Shown in pieces: positions 53,140-60,557 of a DNA stretch of 64,000 nucleotides. The position numbers and the translations under genes are program-made. Within the stretch, counting starts at the first letter, position 1, and the number at the start of each line of letters is the position of its first letter. Below the pieces are notes generated by a model that was not told the origin of the DNA, did no database searches, and was given only the letters and a program-made list of their open reading frames with translations. Source of the stretch: Paenibacillus rhizovicinus (GTDB lineage: Bacteria; Bacillota; Bacilli; Paenibacillales; Paenibacillaceae); contig NZ_CP048286.1 of the NCBI RefSeq assembly GCF_010365285.1, forward strand, positions 5,117,501 to 5,181,500, written 5' to 3'.

Positions 53140-54717
53140 GTGAGCGCCTGCTCGTGCTTTGCCGCTAACGAGCGAGGCAGCCGATTGAAGCATACCAAGC
53201 CGAAAATGCTGATCTTCTCGCATATTTGCAGTCCGCAATACGTCACCGGTGCCGAGAAGCTGTTGTTGTTCATGGTCCGCGAGCTGCTCCCGTTCTTCGC
53301 CTGCACGCTGGTCGTTCCGTGCGAAGGCGTCATTGCTGTGAATGCCCGGAAGCTGGGCATTCCCGTCATCGTGCAGGATATTCCGCTGGTCGTGCCGCTC
53401 TACTTGGCGCTCCCGCATATGCATGACGAGATTTCTGAGAAGCAGCAAGGGCCGTCATGGTCTGAATTGTTCATGCTGCTGAGCCGCGAACAGCCGAGCT
53501 GCATGCTGGTGAACACTTGCGTCCACCCGCTTCCCGCCATCGCGGGCCGCGCGCTCGGCATTCCCGTCGTCTGGTCGGTGATGGAAGCACTTCGAGACAC
53601 GCCGTACCAAGCGTCGGCGGCCTCGGTGTTCGAACAGTACGCCGACTATGTCGTCGGCATTTCGGAGGCGACGCTCGCGCCTCTGCGCACGCCTGGCATG
53701 ATTCCGAAGACGCTGCTCATTCCGCCTTCGTGGGACCAGAACGAGCTGCAGCCGGAGCACTGGCTGCAGCATCGGGCGAACAGGCGCAGGCAGCTCGGCA
53801 TTCTGGATCATGAGCGTCTGGTCGGTTACATCTCATCGTCGATCTTCGAAGCCAAAGGGTTGGAACATTTCATGCAAATGGCGGTCGGCTTGGCGCATCT
53901 TCATCCGAAGGCGAGATTCTTGATCGTCGGCAATCCCGTCGACGAGACGTACTTCGAGCGCTGCCTCGATATTGCGCGCCAAGCCGGATTGCTGGAGCGG
54001 TTTCGCTGGCTCCGGTTCGAAGAGCAGGTGGCGACGGTCTACCCGGCGATGGATCTCCTCGTCGTGCCGAGCCTGACGGCGGAAGGGTTCGGCATGACGG
54101 CGCTGGAAGGCATGGCGTTCGGCAAAGCGACGGTCGTGTACGGCTCCGGAGGTCTTGCCGAAATCGGTCGGGCCACCGGCAACGAAGGCTGCGTGGTGCC
54201 GACAGGCGACATCGTGGGGCTGACCGCCCGCGTTTCGTCGCTGCTCGGCGACGAAGCTGCGCTGCAGGCAGTTGGCATCCGGAACTTGAGGCAGGCGCAG
54301 GCGGCCTTCGGCATCGCCGTCTACCGGGACCGGCTGCGCAAGTTCGCGGAGACGTTGAAGTCGCAGGGCCATCGGCGTGCGAAAGTGTTCAAAGGCAGCG
54401 GGCCGGCGATTTACTTGCTGGATCGGGGCGTGCTGCGGCCGTTCCGGACGATGGAGGCCCTGACTGGCGTCGGTTACCGGCCGGAGGATATCAGCGTCGT
54501 GCCGGATGCCTTCCTGGCCGCATGGCCGGTCGGCGAGCCGATCGGGACGGCGGGGCCCGAGCCGCGGCCGGCGCGCCGCAGACGATCGCGGCTGCGCAGA
54601 GGCAGCAAGCGCCGCCGCGGACTTCGGCGCGGCGGCACAGGGAAGCGCAGGCGGACGGGAGCGGGCAGAGGAAGAGCTTCCGTCGGCAGGAAGAAGCGCC
54701 GCCGGAAAGCGGCGTAG
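53140..54717 (+). CDS. GT4 glycosyltransferase with C-terminal repeat unit and Arg/Lys-rich tail
   Basis: 525 residues at most. A GT-B fold transferase (about 20-405) has I-S-S-S-I-F-E-A-K-G near 230 and the E-x7-E donor motif (E-G-F-G-M-T-A-L-E near 310). A short unit I-Y-L-L-D-R-G-V-L-R-P near 425 resembles the C-terminal repeats of the 44832 glycosyltransferase. The last 55 residues are extremely basic, like the N-terminal arms of its neighbours but at the other end. The start is uncertain: GTG 53140 overlaps a strong GGAGG, and TTG 53185 (after GAGG) is alternative. Confidence 0.82.
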   Translation: MSACSCFAANERGSRLKHTKPKMLIFSHICSPQYVTGAEKLLLFMVRELLPFFACTLVVPCEGVIAVNARKLGIPVIVQDIPLVVPLYLALPHMHDEISEKQQGPSWSELFMLLSREQPSCMLVNTCVHPLPAIAGRALGIPVVWSVMEALRDTPYQASAASVFEQYADYVVGISEATLAPLRTPGMIPKTLLIPPSWDQNELQPEHWLQHRANRRRQLGILDHERLVGYISSSIFEAKGLEHFMQMAVGLAHLHPKARFLIVGNPVDETYFERCLDIARQAGLLERFRWLRFEEQVATVYPAMDLLVVPSLTAEGFGMTALEGMAFGKATVVYGSGGLAEIGRATGNEGCVVPTGDIVGLTARVSSLLGDEAALQAVGIRNLRQAQAAFGIAVYRDRLRKFAETLKSQGHRRAKVFKGSGPAIYLLDRGVLRPFRTMEALTGVGYRPEDISVVPDAFLAAWPVGEPIGTAGPEPRPARRRRSRLRRGSKRRRGLRRGGTGKRRRTGAGRGRASVGRKKRRRKAA

Positions 54718-54767
54718 CGGCAATGCAGCTCATAGGAACGCCGTTCAATTAGAAGGGGGGACGATTC

Positions 54768-55865
54768 ATGCGCGTAGTAACGATATTGGGCACGCGCCCT
54801 GAGATTATTCGCTTAAGTCTGATCATTCAGAAGCTGGATGCGCTGGCCGACAAGCATGTGCTCGTGCATACGGGTCAAAACTTTTCTCCTTCCTTATCGG
54901 ATGTGTTCTTCCGGGAGCTGGGCCTGCGGCAGCCGGATGTGCTTCTGACGGACGCGAAGCAGACGCTCGGCGGCCAGCTGTCCGTCATGTTCGCGGAAAC
55001 GGAGCGCGTGCTGACGGCGCACAAGCCGGACGTGGTGCTGCTGCTCGGCGATACGAACAGCGCGCTGTGCGCGATCATCGCCGAGCGGATGGGCATCCCG
55101 GTCGTGCATATGGAGGCCGGCAACCGCTGCTATGATTTGTCGGTTCCGGAAGAGAAGAACCGCCGGATCATCGACGCGGTCTCGACGATCAACATGCCGT
55201 ATACATCGTACAGCAAGGGCAATCTGCTGCGGGAAGGCTTCCCGAGCAACCGGATCGTGCAGACCGGCAACCCGATCCACGAGGTGATCTCGCATTACAA
55301 GCCGCAGATCGAGGCCAGCGGCGTGCTGGAACGGTTCGGCCTCGAGGCCGGCGGTTACGTGCTCGTCACGGCGCACCGCGCGGAGAACGTGGATGTGCCG
55401 GAGCGTCTGACCGGCATTCTCGAAGGGCTGAACCGCGTGGCGCGGCGCTTCGGCAAGCGCGTCATCTGCAGCGTTCATCCGCGGACGCGTTCGCGTATCG
55501 ACGGCGGTTCGGTCCAGGTCGACATGGATGAACGGGTGGAGTTTTACGAGCCGATGGGATTCTTCGACTTCGTGCGGCTGGAGCAGCATGCGCTGCTGGC
55601 CATCACGGACAGCGGAACGGTCCAGGAGGAATGCTGCCTCTTCGGCGTACCGACGGTAACGATCCGGCAGACGACGGAACGGCCGGAGACGATCGATTGC
55701 GGAAGCAACGTCGTCTGCGGGCTGAACGCGGTGCGGATCGAGGAAGCGGCGGCGGTCATGACCGCGCTGCCTGCGAAGTGGGATTGTCCGGAAGGTTATC
55801 TGGCCGGAGACGTATCGGATAAAGTGGTTAAATTTGTGCTTGGAGGGAAATGGAATGTTTACTAA
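54768..55865 (+). CDS. UDP-N-acetylglucosamine 2-epimerase-type enzyme (WecB/CapG/WbjD-like)
   Basis: A 365-residue non-hydrolysing epimerase. It has G-T-R-P-E-I-I-R at 8-15, H-M-E-A-G-N-R-C near 117, P-E-E-x-N-R-R-I-I-D near 130, T-A-H-R-A-E-N near 205 and D-S-G-T-V-Q-E-E near 284. The A-G-N-R-C-x-D form is the one I associate with WbjD/CapG, which perform the last 2-epimerisation to UDP-L-FucNAc, rather than with WecB. This fits the next two genes (dehydratase and reductase). AAGGGGGG precedes the ATG. Confidence 0.88.
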   Translation: MRVVTILGTRPEIIRLSLIIQKLDALADKHVLVHTGQNFSPSLSDVFFRELGLRQPDVLLTDAKQTLGGQLSVMFAETERVLTAHKPDVVLLLGDTNSALCAIIAERMGIPVVHMEAGNRCYDLSVPEEKNRRIIDAVSTINMPYTSYSKGNLLREGFPSNRIVQTGNPIHEVISHYKPQIEASGVLERFGLEAGGYVLVTAHRAENVDVPERLTGILEGLNRVARRFGKRVICSVHPRTRSRIDGGSVQVDMDERVEFYEPMGFFDFVRLEQHALLAITDSGTVQEECCLFGVPTVTIRQTTERPETIDCGSNVVCGLNAVRIEEAAAVMTALPAKWDCPEGYLAGDVSDKVVKFVLGGKWNVY

Positions 55866-56838
55866 TCAGCGCATACTGGTCACCGGGGGTACAGGGTCCT
55901 GGGGCTACGAATTGATCCGGCAGCTGCTGCCTCAGCAGCCCAAACAGATCATTGTGTTCTCCCGCAACGAATCCAGCCAGGTGGCGATGAGCCGTTCGTT
56001 CGAGGATCCGCGCCTCAGTTTCTGCATCGGGGACATCCGGGATAAGGAAGCGCTGATGCGCGCCTGCGAGAGGGTGGATTATGTCTTTCATTTGGCGGCT
56101 TTGAAGCATGTGCCCGTATGTGAGGATCAGCCTTACGAAGCGCTCAAAACGAATGTCATCGGCACGCAAAACGTCATCGAAGCGGCCATCTCGAACGGCG
56201 TAAAACGCGTGATCTACATCTCGACGGATAAAGCGGCGAACCCGTCCAACTTCTACGGCATGACCAAAGCGATCGGCGAGAAGCTGATCGTGTACGCGAA
56301 CCTGCTCAATTCCAACACGAACTTCGTCTGCGTGCGCGGCGGCAACGTGCTCGGCACGAACGGCAGCGTCGTGCATTTGTTCATGAACCAAATCAAGAAC
56401 AAGAATCAAGTGCGCATCACCGATATGAAAATGACCCGTTTCTTCTTGACGCTGCAGGATGCGATCTCGTTGTTGTTCAAGGCGTCCGCGGAGAGCATCG
56501 GCGGGGAAATCTTCGTCATGACGATGCCGACCTGCCGAATTGTCGACCTGGCGGCGGTATTGATGGAGGATATGGGCATTGACGCGGAGATGGTGGAAAC
56601 CGGTACCCGTCCGGGCGAGAAAATCCACGAGATCCTGCTGACGGAACACGAAAGCACGACGACGGTGGCCTATGACGACGAATACCTCGTCATCCTGCCG
56701 ACGATCGATATTCCAGGCCTTCGCCAGCATTACAGCTCGCATCCGAAGGTCGATTTCGACAGCTACTCCTCCAGCGAATCGATTATGTCGAAGGAAGAAA
56801 TCCGTTCCATGCTCGTGAGAGGCGGGTTCCTGTCATGA
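55855..56838 (+). CDS. UDP-GlcNAc 4,6-dehydratase/5-epimerase-like SDR (CapE/WbjB-like)
   Basis: A 327-residue extended SDR. The NAD(P) site is G-G-T-G-S-W-G near 12-18, the active-site segment is S-T-D-K-A-A-N-P near 123, and Y-G-M-T-K near 133 holds the Tyr/Lys pair. L-A-A-L-K-H-V-P near 79 is the mark of UDP-GlcNAc 4,6-dehydratases (CapE, WbjB, PseB, FlaA1). It would start synthesis of a 6-deoxy-L-HexNAc from UDP-GlcNAc. ATG 55855 is seven bases after GGAGGG and overlaps the previous gene's end by 11 bases. Confidence 0.88.
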   Translation: MFTNQRILVTGGTGSWGYELIRQLLPQQPKQIIVFSRNESSQVAMSRSFEDPRLSFCIGDIRDKEALMRACERVDYVFHLAALKHVPVCEDQPYEALKTNVIGTQNVIEAAISNGVKRVIYISTDKAANPSNFYGMTKAIGEKLIVYANLLNSNTNFVCVRGGNVLGTNGSVVHLFMNQIKNKNQVRITDMKMTRFFLTLQDAISLLFKASAESIGGEIFVMTMPTCRIVDLAAVLMEDMGIDAEMVETGTRPGEKIHEILLTEHESTTTVAYDDEYLVILPTIDIPGLRQHYSSHPKVDFDSYSSSESIMSKEEIRSMLVRGGFLS

Positions 56839-57668
56839 AGATTCTCGTTATCGGAGGCAACGGCATGGCAGGACATGTGCTGATCCGATATTTTCGGGAA
56901 AACGCGCCTGAGCATGAGGTCGTCTACACGACGCGCCGTGCGGACGGGGAAGGAAGCCTGCCGCTCGATGCGGCGGATGCGGACGCGGTTGCGGCGCTCG
57001 TTCGCACGGTAGAGCCGGACGTGATTATCAATGCGGCCGGCGTCCTGAATCAGGACGCCGAGACGCATCCGCTCGCCGCGTACATGGTCAACGGCTTCCT
57101 GCCGCACTGGCTGCGGCACGCGGCGGATACGATCGGCGCGCGGGTCATCCATATCAGCTCGGATTGCGTGTTCAGCGGCGATCGCGGCGCGTACACGGAG
57201 CTCGACCAACCGGACGGAACGTCGGTCTATGCGCGTTCCAAGGCGCTCGGCGAAATGAACTACGGCCGGCATTTGACGATCCGCACCTCGATCATCGGAC
57301 CGGAAATCCGGACGAACGGCATCGGTCTGCTGAAATGGTTTCTCGCGCAGCAAGGCACGGTCAAAGGGTATACGAACGTGCTCTGGAACGGCGTGACGAC
57401 GGTGGAGCTGGCCAAGGCAGCCGCGTTCGCCATCGCGAATCCGCAGATCGGCGGCCTTGTTCATCTGACGGCGAGCGAATCGGTGAACAAGTATACGCTG
57501 CTGCTCTTGTTCCAGGCGGCGTTCGAAGCGGAAGGCGTGCGGATCGTGCCCGACGATGCGATCGAGATCGACCGTACGCTGGTTTCGACGCGGCGCGATT
57601 GGAACTACCGGACGACGGGATACATTCCGATGCTCGACGAGCTGGCGCAGTGGATGAATCGGGCATGA
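56835..57668 (+). CDS. NAD(P)-dependent 4-ketohexose reductase, RmlD/WbvR-like
   Basis: A 277-residue SDR of the RmlD group: G-G-N-G-M-A-G at 7-13, N-A-A-G-V-L near 75, S-S-D-C-V-F-S-G near 114, and the catalytic Y-A-R-S-K near 133. It probably reduces the 4-keto sugar made by the preceding enzyme. CapF, the equivalent in S. aureus, carries an extra C-terminal cupin domain absent here, so the product could be the L-QuiNAc series (WbvR-like) rather than L-FucNAc. ATG overlaps the previous stop, and its TGA overlaps the next ATG. Confidence 0.85.
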   Translation: MKILVIGGNGMAGHVLIRYFRENAPEHEVVYTTRRADGEGSLPLDAADADAVAALVRTVEPDVIINAAGVLNQDAETHPLAAYMVNGFLPHWLRHAADTIGARVIHISSDCVFSGDRGAYTELDQPDGTSVYARSKALGEMNYGRHLTIRTSIIGPEIRTNGIGLLKWFLAQQGTVKGYTNVLWNGVTTVELAKAAAFAIANPQIGGLVHLTASESVNKYTLLLLFQAAFEAEGVRIVPDDAIEIDRTLVSTRRDWNYRTTGYIPMLDELAQWMNRA

Positions 57669-58687
57669 GCCGGCCGCGCCTGCTTGTTACGGGCGCCGGA
57701 GGGTTCTGCGGCGAGCACGCTTGCCGGCATTTCGCTTCGCTCGGCTGGCAGGTGATTGCAGCGGTTCGCCGGCTTCCCGCTGCGGCCGCGGCGGAATGGG
57801 CATGGCTCGGCGGCGTCGATGCCGTCCTGGCCTGCGATCTGTCCTCGCGAAGCGAGACGGAAGCGCTGGCGGAACGAGCGGCGCCGGATTACGTGCTCCA
57901 TCTGGCGGGCGCCAACGCCGTCGGCGCGTCGTGGAGCGACCCCGCATCGGTGCTGCAAAGCAATGTGATGGGTACGGTTCATTTGCTGGAAGGGATCCGG
58001 CGGCTGGGTAAACCGTGCAGGGTGCTGGTCGCGGGATCTATGCTGCGCTTCCCGCTTGCCGGGTCCGGGGAGGCCGGGAAGTCGCCGGCAGCCGGCGGCG
58101 CCGAGGCGTCCGCTGCCGGAACGGCCGGCGCAGGCGCGGCGCGGCCTGCGGACGGTCCCCGGCCGCAGCATCCGTACAGCTTGAGCAAGACGATGCAGGT
58201 GCTCGTCGCGCAGAGCTGGTCGTCGCTGTTCGGCATGGAAGTCATCGTCGCGGAGCCGTCGAATCTGATCGGCCCCGGCCGATCGGGCGGATTGTGCGGC
58301 TTGCTCGCGCGCTACGCGGCGGTCTCGGAACGCGCGGCAGCAGCAGGCGACGCTGCTCCTGCGCCGTTCCGGTTCTCCTCGCGGAGCGAGCAGCGGGATC
58401 TGCTTGACGTTCGCGATGCGATTGCCGCGTACGAGATGCTGTTCCAGGCCGGCGAGAGCGGCCGCGTCTATCCCGTGGCGTCCGGCATCATGCGTACGCT
58501 GGGGGAGATCGCCGGCGCGTTCGGCGAGGTCGCGCTGCAGCCGCTGCGCTGGGAGTTCGGCGATTCCGACGCCGCTTCGCCGGCGCCCGCGGATATCGGC
58601 GCGATCGCCGCGCTTGGCTGGTCGCCGAGCTATTCGCTGAAGCGGTCGCTGGACGATGCGCTTGCAGCCGCAAGGCTGTCCGTTTAA
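57665..58687 (+). CDS. NAD-dependent epimerase/dehydratase (GDP-mannose 4,6-dehydratase-like)
   Basis: A 340-residue extended SDR with G-A-G-G-F-C-G-E near 10-17, L-H-L-A-G-A-N-A-V near 78, an active-site serine in V-A-G-S-M and Y-S-L-S-K near 173. The order V-G-x-S-W-x-D-P and N-V-x-G-T-x-x-L-L resembles GDP-mannose dehydratases and reductases, but between the Ser and Tyr there is an unusual Ala/Gly-rich insertion of about 30 residues (about 128-160). The substrate is therefore open. ATG 57665 overlaps the previous stop. Confidence 0.8.
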   Translation: MSRPRLLVTGAGGFCGEHACRHFASLGWQVIAAVRRLPAAAAAEWAWLGGVDAVLACDLSSRSETEALAERAAPDYVLHLAGANAVGASWSDPASVLQSNVMGTVHLLEGIRRLGKPCRVLVAGSMLRFPLAGSGEAGKSPAAGGAEASAAGTAGAGAARPADGPRPQHPYSLSKTMQVLVAQSWSSLFGMEVIVAEPSNLIGPGRSGGLCGLLARYAAVSERAAAAGDAAPAPFRFSSRSEQRDLLDVRDAIAAYEMLFQAGESGRVYPVASGIMRTLGEIAGAFGEVALQPLRWEFGDSDAASPAPADIGAIAALGWSPSYSLKRSLDDALAAARLSV

Positions 58688-58721
58688 ACCTACTACGAGC
58701 TGGAGGCAGGAGGGGATTAGC

Positions 58722-59504
58722 ATGGCATTCGCTTCATCCAAACCGTTCGTCTCGATCGTCATTCCGTTCTATAACGACCCCTACGTGACGGAGGCGATCG
58801 AGAGCGTGCTCGCGCAGACGTACCGCGATTACGAGATCATCGTCGTCGACGACGGCTCGAACGCGCATCAAGACCTGCTCGGCCGGTACGAGGACCGCAT
58901 CCATTACATCGGCCAGTCGAACGGCGGCACGGCAAGCGCGCTGAACAGCGGTTTCCGCTTGGCGAGCGGCAAGTACGTCGCTTGGCTCAGCTCCGACGAC
59001 CGCTTCTACCCGGACAAAATCAAACGCCAGGTCGAAGCGATGGAGCGAACGGGCTCGCTGATCAGCCATACCGGGTTTGACGTGATCGACGGGCGCGGCA
59101 AAATGACGGCCTTCGACATCATTCCCCCGGACATCGCCTCCGGCGATTTCTACCGCGCCTTTCAGCAGAGCAACCCCGTGAACGGCTCGACGGTCGTCAT
59201 GACGAAGGAGCTGTTTCGTCTCATTGGACCGTTCAGCGAAACGATGCGGTACACGCATGATTTGGATTATTGGTTCCGGGTACTGTTGTCGGGAACGCCG
59301 TTCCTGCTCTTGCCGGAGCCGTTGTGCGCCTACCGCAGGCACGAAGAAATGGGGACCGTGAAGCACAAAGAGGCGATCGAGCTAGAGGTCAAAGGTACTT
59401 TCGCCAAATACGAAGCGCGCTGGAAGCTTTACTTAAGGCAGCTCGGGCTCGTTCCGCGGGCAAGGGAGATCGTGAAGAAGCAAGGTTCCGTCAAGCGCCG
59501 CTAA
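58722..59504 (+). CDS. GT2-family glycosyltransferase
   Basis: A 260-residue inverting glycosyltransferase of the GT-A fold: V-S-I-V-I-P-F-Y-N-D near 10-19, V-V-D-D-G-S-N near 41, N-G-G-T-A-S-A-L-N near 69 and the S-S-D-D-R metal motif near 90. It has no basic arm or glycine-zipper motif. AGGAGGGG lies upstream of ATG 58722; an in-frame extension into the preceding gene is rejected. It is last in operon 2 and is followed by a terminator-like hairpin. Confidence 0.88.
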   Translation: MAFASSKPFVSIVIPFYNDPYVTEAIESVLAQTYRDYEIIVVDDGSNAHQDLLGRYEDRIHYIGQSNGGTASALNSGFRLASGKYVAWLSSDDRFYPDKIKRQVEAMERTGSLISHTGFDVIDGRGKMTAFDIIPPDIASGDFYRAFQQSNPVNGSTVVMTKELFRLIGPFSETMRYTHDLDYWFRVLLSGTPFLLLPEPLCAYRRHEEMGTVKHKEAIELEVKGTFAKYEARWKLYLRQLGLVPRAREIVKKQGSVKRR

Positions 59505-59506
59505 TG

Positions 59507-59550
59507 CAAAGACCAGGCACCGCGATTATGCGATACCTGGTCTTTGTGTC
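59507..59550. terminator. Terminator-like hairpin after glycosylation operon 2
   Basis: CAAAGACCAGG (59507-59517) pairs with CCTGGTCTTTG (59536-59546). The T tract is short. Confidence 0.65.
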
Positions 59551-59622
59551 GTTGCGGGGGCCATGTGAGCTTGCTCGGAAAGTAAACAATTGTAAGCGAA
59601 ACAAGGTATAAGCGAAACAAGC

Positions 59623-60000
59623 TTAGGCGAACAAGCTGATCAGATTCCCGTCCGGGTCGGCGACGAGGGCGTAGCGCTGGCCCCAGAAGGCGTCCCACGG
59701 CTCGCGGCGCACCTCGTAGCCTTGACCGGCGATCTTCAGGTGCAGCGCGTTCAGCTCCTCTGCGCTCTCGCATCGGAATGCAAGCTCGATCCGGTGCCCG
59801 GAAGGCTCGTCCCAGCTGCCGTAAACGTCCCTGGCAACCTCGACGGTATCGAACGCGATGCGCACGCCGTCGTGCTTGATTTCCACGTGCGGATGCCCGT
59901 TATCCTCTTCGGGAATCTCGAATCCGAGCACGCGATAAAAGTCGAGCGCCCGCTTCATATCGCTGACGACGATGCCGACCATATCCAGCTTAACGGCCAT
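59623..60000 (-). CDS. VOC/glyoxalase-superfamily protein
   Basis: A 125-residue single-chain vicinal-oxygen-chelate protein: two beta-alpha-beta-beta-beta modules starting at V-G-I-V-V-S-D-M near 8 and about 70. The pattern A-L-D-F-Y-R-V-L-G-F, the D-P-D-G-N-L-I-S-L-F end and a Trp-rich Q-R-Y-A segment are typical. Similar proteins act as glyoxalases, dioxygenases or antibiotic-binding proteins; the specific role cannot be told. AAGGAG lies upstream at somewhat long spacing. Confidence 0.82.
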   Translation of the reverse strand: MAVKLDMVGIVVSDMKRALDFYRVLGFEIPEEDNGHPHVEIKHDGVRIAFDTVEVARDVYGSWDEPSGHRIELAFRCESAEELNALHLKIAGQGYEVRREPWDAFWGQRYALVADPDGNLISLFA

Positions 60001-60557
60001 GTTTGCAACAGCTCCTTCTCGTTTTCTGTCAGTATAGCATAAAACTTTCCATGTGCCGGGATTTTCGCGGTCCGAACCTGTGGTCTGAATTCATTTTATT
60101 TTCTTGGAATTTACTGCGTCTGTTAGTCGTCTTTCTAGTTCTGTCTTGCTTAATCCAGACACTTTAGAGCGAATCGAGCAATGGCTTCCTCATACCGGGG
60201 CCGCGAAGTTTGGCGGACAGATAGGACGGTATAGGTGGACTTATAGCCTCTTTCGGCTTTTGGCGGCCACAGGAGACGTTATGTGAGCGTAAACCCGTTC
60301 AAATCGAGGCTTTTGCCGCCAATAGCGGAACGTGAGTCCGCGCAGCTTGCCAGGAACGTTAGATGGTTCGACGGAATCAGTGGTGACCGGGGATCCCCGG
60401 TTTGTCCAGTAGGAGCGAACGATCGGCTCTACGGCAGGCCCATTCATCCCCGAGCGGCTTTTCAAAAGCATTCGCCGGCAGTACAATGATAGTCCAGGAA
60501 CTAAGGTTAGGAGCTGCGGGGATTGCGCCGGCGGCTCGGCGGAGGTGTCATGACGGA
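60001..60557. other. 557-base region without a gene
   Basis: No convincing coding frame. It holds the upstream region of the VOC gene and two degenerate copies (about 60255-60289 and 60308-60342) of a roughly 35-base word beginning GGCTTTTG-CGGC, which may be a dispersed intergenic repeat. A GGAGGTG site for the UvrC-like gene is at 60541-60547. Confidence 0.5.

Noticed and set aside
50705-54717. Teichoic-acid or capsule locus instead of spore glycosylation
   Set aside because: No polymerase, flippase, Wzz-type or lipid-linked priming transferase genes are present, while CgeB- and CotSA-like genes and sigma-K-like motifs point to spores; capsule cannot be fully excluded.
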